NCBI GenBank assembly: GCA_905221605.1
Contig: CAJNDS010000224.1
Coordinates: 326,585 to 388,584 of the forward strand
DNA length: 62,000 bases
DNA from: Symbiodinium natans
Lineage: Eukaryota; Sar; Dinophyceae; Suessiales; Symbiodiniaceae
Direction: 5' to 3'
This document shows positions 22,743 to 34,700 of this stretch, piece by piece. Under the pieces are notes generated by a model. It was given only the letters and a program-made list of their open reading frames with translations. It was not told the origin of the DNA and did not search any database. How positions within the stretch are numbered: position 1 is the stretch's first letter; every line of letters begins with the position of its first letter. A program made the translations under genes and the position numbers.

Positions 22743-25700
22743 CCTCCACCAGAGCCTGAGCGTTGAAACCAAGAATCGCCTACGAAAACTGGGCAGTTTC
22801 GAGGTGCCTGTGCTTCCAAGGGAAGCCAGGAATGCCTCAGCTACATACCCCTAAACCCCTATCCCGAATGCTCCGCAGAAGGGTTCCCGTTTTAAAAGTT
22901 GGGTTGGGTGGTTACCAAACGTCGTTGCGTTGCGTCCGCAAAGCGTCCGCAAGCGTTCGCAAGCGTCCGCAAGCGTTCGCGAGTGGCGTAACGCGTGCTG
23001 TTAAGGGGGGACTCCACAGGACGCGCGCCGACGTGGCGTTTCGTGGCGTTCCGAATCCGTCAAGCTAAGGTGGAACTCCACAGGACGTGGCGTTCCGTAG
23101 CGTTCCGAATCCGTCAAGCTAAGGGGGAACTCCACAGGACGCGCGCCGACGTGGCGTTCCGAATCCGTCAAGCTAAGGGGAAACTCCACAGGACGCGCGC
23201 CGACGTGGCGTTCCGTGGCGTTCCGAATCCGTCAAGCTAAGGTTCCGAATCCGTCAAGCTAAGAGGGAACTCCACAGGACGTGGCTTTACGTAGCGTTCC
23301 GGAGTTCCCCTTAGCTTGACGGATTCGGATCGCCGCAGAACGCCACGTGGAACGCCACGGCGGCGCGGGTCCCAACGCCGCGGAACACCACGTGGAACGC
23401 CACGGCGGCGCGCGTCCTGTGGCGTTCCCCCTTAGCTTGACGGATTCGGAACGCCACGGAACGCCACGTCGGCGCGCGTCCTGTGGCGTTCCCCCTTAGC
23501 TTGACGGATTCGGAACACCACGGAACGCCACGTCGGCGCGCGTCCTGTGGAGTTCTACCTGCCGGCCCCAAGCAAAAGTCAACGAGCTGATCAGTGCCTG
23601 GACATGGCCACGTCGCTGGGCTGGTACATTTGCTGGCGATTTTTGGCGGCGGACTCTGCAAGGCCCAGCCAATTGCCTACGTTTCTGAACCCTCTGCATG
23701 GCATGAGCGAGGGGGAGCTGCGGCATCTACTTCGGGAGGTTGCTTGGTGAGCTCCACAACCTTGTCGACCAGCTGCAAGCGGAGGTAGAGGCGGTGGTAG
23801 CGGCCGGCCAAGCTCGACAAGCCCGAGTTTGCAGGAGTAGGTTTCGTTTTACGTGACTTCAGAGGCGAACTCTTTTGCCAGGAAGGTGTCCCCGATAGTA
23901 GCAGCGCCACGTGCCAACTGCCATGACGCGGCAAAGTCTCGCTGCCAGTCCGGTTGCTTCAGACCCTATAATTCAGAGCGCCCGGAAGCGCCTGTGCCTC
24001 AACGGTAATGGAAGTGTCCTGAGAGTGGCGAAGACCAGGAGAAAGTTTGGGGTCAGACGGCGGGGGGCTGTCCTGCGGGGCTTTTGTGTGTGCCTGGTGT
24101 GAGGATGCTCGTGTTGCCTCGCTGCAGTCCGTGGCCCGTGCAGCTCAGCTCTCGCTCATCGCCATGGCAGCGGAGCCTCAGCCTTGGAGCTTTCCTTTGC
24201 CTGCAGATTTCCCGTATTCCGGCGCCGCTGCGACAGAGCGAGTGCGTCAGTTCAACGAGCAGCATGCAATCAATGCCCGCCTGCGTTTGATGCCTCGGAA
24301 AACCGGAGTCGCAGTGAGGGCGACCTGTGCCGCGCACGAGAAATGCCCCGTGGCCTGGAAGCACGTCTTCGTCGATGGTAATGGAGAGGGCTCAAACTGA
24401 CACCGACCGCGCCGACGGCAGCACCCCGGACGATGCTGACACGAACGAGATATATGGCGTCTCCGATTTCACGTACAAAACGAACAGCGCCAAATTCCCG
24501 ATGTGGATGCTGGCACTGGCCGGCAAACACCGCGGGCACGGCACAGGACCGACCATTGCCGCGTGTTCTTGTCCATATGCTCCAGGGTCTCTAGGGCAAA
24601 CGCCAAGATACTGCACGCATGACTGGAAAGCAGCGACACTGGCCGGGAGGACTGCCAACAACTGCCTTGCTGCCTCTCGCAGTTGCTTTCCTGGCCAAGG
24701 AAACCGACACTGAACAAGTTCGACTCCTGGCGCAGTGCAGCTTGCAATGCTCTCAATCTAGCATCTATCCAATGGGACAACACAGATGCTGGAGACGCGA
24801 CTTCCAATTTAGCAAGGATAACCGCAGGCAGTGTCATTATCACAAAACCGAAAGTAACTCACAGCCCCTGCTGATTCTAGCTTGTAGTCAGGTCGCAAGG
24901 CAACGACGAGTGCCGGGCTTCGGTTTGTCCGAGATGTCCGACATCAAATCGACGCCGTGAGAAGACAGGATTCGCCGCTGGCGTTGAAGAACTGGTGCGC
25001 CGGCGAAGTGCAGTTCACCGCGCACGCGCTCTGCTTCAACAAGCAGCTGTTCAGTCTATTCTGGGACAGCTTCCTTGTCAAGTTGGCCGGAAAAGCCGAA
25101 CTTGACCTCATGCGGTACGTGCAGGACTCGGGCGCAGCAATTTTTGCTCGATGCTTTTTTTTCATCCAATGCACGCGTGGAGGAGACTTGTCTGGAGAGG
25201 CATGGCGATCTTTGGCGGGCCGAGTGGCAGTCCCTGAGGTCGCTGACCATCAAAGCTTGCGGGGGCGAGCATACCCGCGCCGGCTTCGGATGCGGCACAC
25301 TGTCGCAGGCGCTGGAAGGCTTTTGGTCTAACCTCAAGCAGAATCACTTGCCCGCTGACATGCACAAAATTCCGCTCCAGCACAGCGTGCCGAAGATCTT
25401 GGCCGGCCTGGAGGCGATGTTTCGTGCCGAGCACATGGACGGCGATGAAATCAAGCTCGGGGCTTGCCCCAGATTAGACTTCCAGTGTTGCCGCCTGTTG
25501 ACGGGTGAGGCCGTGTTTGACGGAGAGGGTGGCTTGCCAAAACAACGAACAGCTCCGAGTGCCAGCTGCGTCAGCGTACATCGCGGGGGCGCCGGCGAAT
25601 TTTGAATTGGAGAAGTTCGCTCTGGCAGACGACGCCGTGAGATTCTACACGCTGCCTCTCCGCGACGCGAGCCTGACCGTGGACCAGAAAACACACGAGG

Positions 25701-28700
25701 CTGGGGTCAGAACGACGGAGACAAGAGAGGGAGAGAGAAGAAAACGGAGAGAAACACGGCTGCGCCACGAAAGGTCATGGTGCAGTTGGTCAGAGCGGAG
25801 TCCATCGATCAGGCTCGGCGGCTGTGTTCGTCGTACCATGATTGTAGTAAAGGAAGCATGGCCTGATGTGTCTTTGCTTGAAACTTCTGAAACTTGGAGT
25901 CAGGTGAAACAAGCCCTGCGAAGCATTGGGGCTTGGGTGGAGGACGAGAACCGCCTGTCGACGGGGCAAGTCCGGCAGCTGCTGCGCAACGTTTGCATAT
26001 GCTCCGTCCTAGATCATGAGGTGCGGTGCAGCTGTCTCCTGGCCAGCAAGTCTGGCGCGTGCAGCCACATTGCCTTCGCCAAGTGGCTGGAGGGCGACGA
26101 GCAGCTGATCCAGGCAGCGTCCAGAGTAAAGAGTAGCTGCTGGGTATCCTGCGTTCCTGCGAGCTGCTGGGTATGAGTCGGCTCGTGCACATTCGTTCCT
26201 GCGAGGAAATGAGTGGCATGACCAAGAGGCACTGCCCTGATGGTCCCCGAGAAGTGTTTCGCATGAATGCCGCCGTGCCAGCTGCCAGTTGCCGTGCCAC
26301 CATGGAAGACATTCAAGCTGCGGCGACGAGAAAGTACGCGAAGCGCAAGCTCAGAGATGCCAGCGCGCGCAGCAGATGGGTTCCGCGCTCTTCGACACGC
26401 CGAAAAAAAAAGGCAGGGTCGGCCATGAGGCGCCCAGTCGCCAGGCCATCGCTGCGAAGATCTTGGGGGACCTGCAAAGCACATCCTTCCAACGCCAATT
26501 CAACGGCATCGGCAAAATTCTCCAAGAGAAGCTGACAATACAGGAAGCGAAAAGCTTCGGCCTAGCGAAAACGTGGTCGCAAATGTTCAAGGACGCGCAG
26601 CTGGCCGCCCCGTTGAAAGAACTCATGAAGAAAGTCCAAATCGTGTGGACAGTGCAGGGCCGGGAGATGGAGCAGAAGAACGTGGAGAAGTCCACGGCAG
26701 AAGCCACGTCTGAGGAGCACAGATCTGAGCCAGAGCAGGGGCACGCTGCGTGTGATGCACATTTACAGAGATTCCGGCAAGATAAGAAAAAACATAAGGA
26801 GCACAGGCGAAAATAAGGAAACGTAAGAAAACATAAGTAAAAAAGGAAACTAAGAAAAAATACGAAAACAACAGAAAACAAGAAAAAATCAAAATAAAAA
26901 TAAGAACAAATAATATAAATAAGAAAAAATCAGGAAAACTAACGAAAAATACTAGAGCCACAGAGGAGTGAACCCAAGAAAAAACAAGAAAACAGAAGAA
27001 CAATTAAAAACATAAGAAAAGATAAGGGAACACTTCAGGAAAAAGTAGGGAGAAATTCTGAGAAATAAGCCCTCGGTAAAGGCAAATAAGCAGAACGAGG
27101 CGCCGAATCAGTGAACGCCGGCCTTGGCAAAATGCGAACAGCGGAAAGAAGAACGAGCCAACCAAAAGTGAGCCAATAGACGATTCAGAATAATCAACAA
27201 AGAGATTTATACCACTCTCGACAGCCCTGAGCAGGCAGAGATTAGCTATCTTAGCGACCTTTTTCAGACATGTCAGGTTGCCCACCTGGCGAAGACAAAT
27301 AAGGGAGTTTAAGGGGATTTCAAGGAATTTAAGGGCGGATACTGGGGGGGCTCCAACTGGGGGGGCTCCAAAACAGTTTATAGTCTAGGGGACAGGCAGC
27401 AGACTCTGACATGTTTCAGCCCAAGGCGATCGCAAACAGCACTGATGCTGACGTCGTCCCTGCTGTGCTTGAGCTGCTCCCACCATTTGCGCGGTTTCAG
27501 GTGGGTGAGGATCCCGCGAAAGATATAGCGCCGCATTGCATAGCGCAGGTGCATGTGGACCTCCAGCTCTTGCGGCGAGGATCCGCGCCACGCCCCTTCG
27601 TGCAAAGTGGCTGGCCGGCGCGTGCGTGTGTGCGAGCTGAGGCCACCCGCAGACGGCTTATGATCGACCAGCGGAATCATCCTCATTGTCCAATCCTGCC
27701 AATCCTATTCCTAGCATATGTGGTCGACGGCAGCAGATACAGCCTAATACAGCCACAGGACTGCAGACGAGGCCTCCGCCCTGAACCCTAAACCCTTAAC
27801 CCTGAACCCGAAAATAAGTCAGGGGTTGCTTCCATTGAACCCCCAACGCTCGGCCGAAGGCCTCAGAGAAAGAGCGCCCGCGGAATCCTTTGTTTCTGCG
27901 CGCCCTCACCTGACAGACCCAAAAACCCTGAACCCTGGACCCTGAACCCTGCTGAACCTCCGCCCGGCGGAATCCTTTGTTTCTGCGGGAGTGGCGCGCC
28001 CACCTCCACGTTTGGCCTCGCGGACGCGGAACACTGGTGTTGCGAGTTCTGGAAAGTGAAGGGAGGCCGCCGCTCGGCCAGCTCCTGTTGAGAAAGCATG
28101 CAGCAGGATCTACTGTTGCTCTCACAATTCTAATCTGCATCCAAAAACCCAGCGGGTTTGGGTGATTAAGGATGTTCATGGCGCCAGCCACGCATATTCT
28201 CCGCTGCAGAGCGCAGCCAGCTCGCGCGCTCCGTCGAGCTTCATCGCCTCGTGGCTATCCATAGTCGATTGTAAGAATCCGTTCCCCCTAATACTAAACC
28301 CATGACCTGGCGGTCGAGCCTTCAGCCTTAATTAGAGGCCGGCTTTTTGGTTTCAGGGTTTACGTCTGGCTCCAGGCCTTGAAGTTCGACGGGTCTCAGG
28401 GTTTAGGGCTTAGGGCCTTGAGTGTTTTTTCGTGGGGGGGAGGGGGAGGTTGAGAGTGTTTTCGGCCCTTTTTAATTCAGCATCTCGGTGTATTGAAACC
28501 CCCCCCCCCCTCTTAATTTCGATATTTTGCCGGCCAGACCCAATTTCAGAAGTAGGGGGCCGCAGGGGGGGAGGAGGGTTTTAGTTCATTGGAGCACTAG
28601 CATAGAGGCGGCCGCGATCAGACTTGCCACATAAGGCCACGCAGGCCCTTTTTTCCGAGGGAGCGTACGCACTGTGAGTGCGTTTGTCGGACCTTTGTGG

Positions 28701-31700
28701 CGACTGAGTTCTGTCAGCAACTTCGATCTTGCTTTGCTTGGTTGGCAGCCACATATTTGTTCACGGAATTCACGGTAAACAAGCAAATAGCGAGAAATGG
28801 TAGACGAGTAGATAGATAGCGAAATGTATACATGTGTCAACCTTACGCATGAGACAGAGCTATCTGAGATCTAGTGAATTAGTGAAAGTACGTGAAGCAA
28901 CGACTTAAAGAGGTGAGGCGATCATGTGATGTAGCAGACCGTTAGTTGGCGAAACGTACGGCGGGGTAGGCCATTGTCTCGCAGGATATCTTTGTGTGGG
29001 CCGACAAGTTGAACGAGCATGATCCACTTGGCTGGCAAGGGTTGGCTCGTAGTGGCGGTGGGACGGTGCATGGCAGCCACTGCAACCCCGACGAGTGCAG
29101 ATTCCGGCGTGACAAGGCTTTGGCGAGACAGCGCGTGGCACCAGGCGTGTAGCAGTGCAGCCTCAGACATAGTAGCATCTGCGGGCCTTATAACTGAAAG
29201 CCTAGGATCCTAAACCCATCCCTACCACCCTGAACCCTGAACCCACACACCGCAAACTTTTACCCAAAGAAGATCTATTCCCCCAACCCCAAGATCCCTG
29301 CACGTGTTCACCGTTTTCCCTGGAAGTTGCAACTGACAGCCCGGCGGAGCCGCTGCTGACGCCAGAAAAGAAGTGCCTCGTTCAATCCCCAGGCGTCTTG
29401 TCATGCTAATCTACATTGTGTTCCAACCACGAACATTGTTGATGCTAATCTACATTGTGTTCCAATCGCGAAGAGTGTTGAGCCTTTAGGGTTTCGGGTT
29501 TAAGCGAAGCTCAAGAAGGATCCCGGCTTGAAGACTAAAGCTGCATTGAAAGGCTAGGGGTGTTTGGAGAGCTTTCAGTGTCGCCTTGATGCCTCACCTT
29601 CGTTCGTGAGCACACTCAAGCCTAAACCCCTAAATCCTAAACCCTATAAGTCCTGGACCCTATAAATACAATAAACCCTATAAACCTGAACACGGCCTGA
29701 CATGGCTTGTAGCGGGTGGCTTCAGGGGCTTCGGACTTGTGGCTTTCTGGTGGTGCCGGACCTGAAACGCACCTTGGCCTGTACGAAACGCATTCCAGCA
29801 GAGCCTGAAACGCACCTCCGCGGCCACGCACGGCGGACCTGAAACGCACACCCCCGTTCACGATCGGGCGGACCCGAAACGCGCTTCGACCGTCCCAGGT
29901 GATGCGTGGTGGTGGTCGCGTGGTGGTGTGGTCCCGTAGTGGTGGTCCCGCGGTGGCGGTCCGAGACGGACGAAGTTCGGACGAAGAGAGGTTCCTCGAG
30001 CCCTTTTGGGGAACGTTCGCAGAGAGTTCCATATGGGGCGGAAGGGACACCTTGCAACAGGTGTCAGGGCTGCAACGGCTCGCCCAGCGCTTCCCCGCAT
30101 TCATGGTGAAGATGGTGACCAGCGGGGCGCTGAAGTGGCGATGGCACCTGGGACATCAGCACTTGTTGTTTTTTCTCGAAGGCTGGGGCTTCCTTTTTGA
30201 AAACATGCAGCGCATCGGTTGTCTTACGAAGTGGGGGCCGCGGGACAGTCAGGCCATTTGGAGTGGCCAGAGCAGCTTAGGTTACTGGGTCAATGAGATT
30301 TTGGAGAAGGCGGCAGCCTCAGGAAAAGATAGGAAAAGTTTACCTGTTTTTCGACTTGCATCCACACGTAGCGACGTAGCACACCGGCTTTGTGATCAAG
30401 GCTTTGGGCGCCAAGCCTTGTTGCACAGAACTTTTCATCATGCATTGGGATGTTCCCCCTTGTGCTAACAGATTCTCCTATCCCCCTACAGGTATTATAC
30501 TCCCCTAACAGTCCTTCATAGGGATTGTAAGCGGGGGGTACCTCCGGTCCCAGGTACACCATGGACGACTCCCAGATCAAGCCCGCTGAGCTGGGCCTGC
30601 TCCAGGGCAACCCGCCCGAGAAGCTCAAGGACGACAACCCGCGCCTGGGGCCCGCAAGTGGGGTTTGGGGCCTGGGATTGCGCAAAGATTTGTTCGATTT
30701 AACTAAACCCTAAACCCTGAGCCCTAAACCCTGAGTCCTTCGCTTTCTGAGAGCTCGGCAGAGACTTGCTCGATCCACGCCTCTCTCGCGGCTGCAGCGT
30801 CTCACTGCCTAAGGGCCTTGGACACGTGCAGCTTCGTAAGGTGTCTGGGGTTTAGCGTTTGGGGTTTGGGGTTCAGGGTTTAGGGTTTGGGGTTTAGGAA
30901 GCACTCCATCCACAATTTCCCCACCTCTTCAATACAAGGGCCGTGAGGCTGGTTCTTACGTCTGTGCCTGTGCAAATGGTGTGTCGATTCAGCTTCCCCC
31001 TACCAGGTTGAGCCCCGCAAAACCCCCCCAAAACCGTTTACTTCTTACGGATGCTCGCGGGCCTTATCTATTTTTGTGGTGTAGTTTAGGGTTCCAAGAA
31101 GTGCCCTAAACCCGAAAAAACCCTGAAACCTTAAACCGCAATAAGCCCCAAGACCCCAAACCGTTGAGACCCAGGCAGGGGTTGAGTCGATGTGGGTATT
31201 TCCGAAAATAGGGGTACCCCTCATATACCCCCAAAATACTATATCATCCTTTTAAAGTGGCACTTATTAGCCAATTATAACTGTACCTTCTTACTGTACT
31301 TTTATCCATATTAGGGCACTTAAGGGGCTTATAAGTGGGTAATAAGTACAGTAGTTATAGCTGGTTAATAAGTACCATGAACCTCCAAGTAAACCCCCTA
31401 AAACCCCCTGAGACCCTAAAGCCCCCGAAAACCACCCTAAAACACCCTAAAATTCCCTAAAACCCCCTTAAACCCCCTCCCTCTTTCTGAGAGGTTCCGC
31501 TGCAGTGATTTGGTTCAAGGTTCACGATAGGTTGCAGAGGTCCCGCACCTTTTCCAGCCTAAAATTCGCACCAAACATGGCCGAGGCAGGGTAGTGTTCG
31601 CTATGCAGGGTTGACCTGGGGCAAACTGGTTTTGGAGTTTTTTGTGAGCCCTTTCAGGTTTCAGGGTTGGGCTGGGCTCATGCCTCCAGCGTTTTTGGTA

Positions 31701-34700
31701 ACGCTTGCTCTAGGGCCTTGGGTTCAGGGTACCCCATCGTTCTGAAAAAGCATACTTGCCGGGCCTGAACTCGTCTCCTGTTTCTGTTTGTTTGGGCGGG
31801 TAGGGGGGGGGAGGGGTTTCCAGAGTCCACTTGGAGGAGGTTCATGGGCGGATACGGTAGGGTTGCAAGTGCGGTAGCTATACTTAGAACACTATGCAGG
31901 GTATTTCTAATCCTACTTATAGCTACCCATGAAGCCCAAGTCGGGTTACATCTACGGGTAACTACGTGGTCCCGTAATCTGCACTGCTGAAACAAAGAAC
32001 CCTCATATCCCCCGTACATACCCTATAAAACCCAGGGGCCTATAACCTCAGAACCCTTGAAAGAAGGTGGGCCAAATGAAGGGGACATGTAACTTCCTTA
32101 CCCTAAGCCCTCAGCCCTAAGCCCTCAGCCCTCAGCCCTAAGCCCTAAGCCCTCAGCCCTAAACCCCTGAACCCCTGAACCCCTGAACCCCTGAACCCCT
32201 GAACCCCTGAACCCGAAACCCTAAGCCCTAAACCCTTCTCCGGTCCATACGTAGATCTGACTCCCAGGCCTTGGAGGAGCTCAACTTCGGTGAGCGCTGC
32301 CGCAAGCTGGCCCAGCTCGGAAAGGACCTAGGGTTTAGGGTTGAGGGTTGAGGGTTTAGGGTTTAGGGTTTCGAGTTCAGGGTTTAGGGTTTAGGGTTTC
32401 GGGTTTAGGGTTTAGGGTCTGCTTGGCGCAGGTACCGGCCTTCAACCCTGCATCCCAAACCCTAAGGCCCACGAATCTCCAAGCAGGCCCTTGCCATTTC
32501 CACGCACTCTGCTTGGCAAAGGACATCAGGGCTGCGCAGCCGGCGAATGTCCAGGACTGGGGGGCAGCCTGAGCATAATAAGGACCCCAATAAGGTACCC
32601 GTATTTTCGGAAACCCCACTTCTCAACCGACAGCCGCCAATGAGCTGGTAGAGTCTTCTACTTGTGCGACTTCAGCTTAGGCGGCGATTGCGGCTCTGGA
32701 CCTGATAATTTAGACCCCCCCCACCGCGCTGTGAGACCAGTTCTCAACGAGTTTAGTCAAACAACCCTTCCAAAAAACATCCAAAAGACGAGACAGCCAC
32801 CGGCAATCCTCGACCTCCATCATATGATCCGAAGTCACAAGCAACCTTCCCAAAAGCCACCCAACAACTCTTTGCCGAATAAATTCCCTAATGAGGGCAG
32901 GTCAGCGACCCGGGCCTACTCTCCCCTATAGTTCTTAGCTTGACATTCATTCGGTGAGCAGCAGAGGTTTCTCCATTCCTCTTTTTTGGGGACAAGGGCG
33001 CTGTGGACCAAAGCCCCAAAGCCTTGAAATCTTATGAGGCCCAACCACAGGTCATTGGCTGAAACTGGAAACTTGACAACACCGACTACTAGCACTCGAA
33101 AGTGGGAGGCGAATAGAAGGAATCACAACAATTCTTGGTAGCAACCGCGGCAAGAAACCCCAGCAGAGAGCGTGGCTACCTTGTTTTCTTCGTTCGCGAG
33201 CCGACCTTGGTCGAAAAGTGGGGCACACGGCTGCAAACACGTGGGGCAGCCAGGCAATCTGAGAAGTTGCTGCCCTAAACCCAAAACCCTAAACCCTAAA
33301 CCCCAATCCCTGAGGCGCCAAGGACAAGGAGATGTTTTGGCCACTCCTGGCCCGAGCGGAAAGCGAGGAGAGCTTCAACCGTCAGCCCTCTATGGGGTTT
33401 AGTGTCTAGGGTTTAGGGTTTAGGGTTTTGTTTACGATGAAGACCCCCGAATAGTAGAATCCCTTAGATCCCCTTAGAATAATTCAGGACCCCGCAAACA
33501 TCGTGAACCTCCCCATAGAATGGCTGGCAGTGCGTGAAGAGGCCGAAAAAGGTGGAGTCTTCGTTTCAAAGAGCGTCTGCGGCGGGATCTGCTCATGGAA
33601 TACCTGGAGGACGACAAGCCCATGCACGCCTGGCGCAAGCACAAGGCCGCGGAGGGAGAAAGGGAAGCAGAGAGTCAGGGAAATTCAAAAGAAGCGGGCA
33701 GGGATCAATGAATCAACTCCGCGATTTGCGGGGTGTGCCGGAGAGAGGGAGGGAACTCCGCAGAGTAACCGCAGGCTGAATCACCGGAGCACGGGCAGAG
33801 TGATAAGTCTAAAAGGGACGGCACTGTCGCGTACGAAGTTCCTCCTGCTGGCCATACCCTCAGCGGTTGATGTCAGAGGACTTGCAAACCTTACCATGAG
33901 AGGCAGGCTTTCGAATTGTCGTTTGTGAATTGGTGATGCCGGGGATGTGCTTCGGGATTTTTGAGCCTTGATGTGTCTGGGGCCTTGCCCATCTCGCAGC
34001 AGCAGAGGTTTTGAATACCGGCATCGGCGAAGCAGATTTGCTGGGGTCCATGATGGTCAAGTATGGCAAGATCTTCTTCTGGGACAGTTTGGATCACATC
34101 CTCTCTGCTGCACAGGGGAAGCTCATCGAGAAGGCACCAGGAGTGACACCCGACTGACACTCTCACGAGTTGCAGCTCATGTTTTTTCAGGCCGCTCCCA
34201 AGCCAGATCTCTTGGTGCTCAAGGATGTGAATGTCCAGGTCATCCAGGAGCGTGAGCTGCGTTTCATCCAGTTTACGCATCAGCGAGCACATGCGACATG
34301 CGACATGTTTGAGCTGACAGGACGCAGAGAAGCAACTTCCCGGCAAGTCTGGCCGCAAGTCTTCTCAGGGATCAACTGGAGTCAGGAGCGTGATCTTCGG
34401 AACAAACGGCCCCATGTCCCAAGTGGGTAGGCTTGCACTTGCACTGTGCTCACTATTTACGGGGTGTGCATTTTCTCCGGTCTCTTCATCAGAGGCATCA
34501 ATTGGGGCACAGTTGTGGCAGATGACGGCCGCGTGTGGTCGCCTCAGCCGCGTGACATGTTGGAATGCTCCCTGTTCCTCTCCCCAACCAACCCCCCAAC
34601 ATTCTTCACCTTTCAGGTGGAAGCTGGACAGCGGCCGTGTTGCCAAGAAAGAGACAGAAGGCGACAACTGGGGTGCAACCACCAAAGGCGAAGAGGGCCC

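Larger units (their letters stand above)
30541..31480. repeat. Collapsed copy of segments from 52.1-56.9 kb
   Basis: Three consecutive blocks match, in the same order, blocks far apart downstream. 30541-30705 matches 52138-52312 (protease exon and flank). 30711-30897 matches 53776-53900. 30898-31480 matches 56238-56855. The junctions between blocks fall in telomere-like sequence. The 52-57 kb version carries the additional protease exon, so it is the likelier parent. Confidence 0.88.

Noticed and set aside
27378-27791. Overlapping open frames on both strands (102 and 126 codons)
   Set aside because: No domain or splice context was recognised on either strand. The minus frame (for example RYIFRGILTHLKPRKWW) looks slightly codon-like but is not strong enough to call.
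28586-29178. Several minus-strand open frames of 78-84 codons
   Set aside because: Composition and overlap give no preference for any; no recognised motif or splice context.
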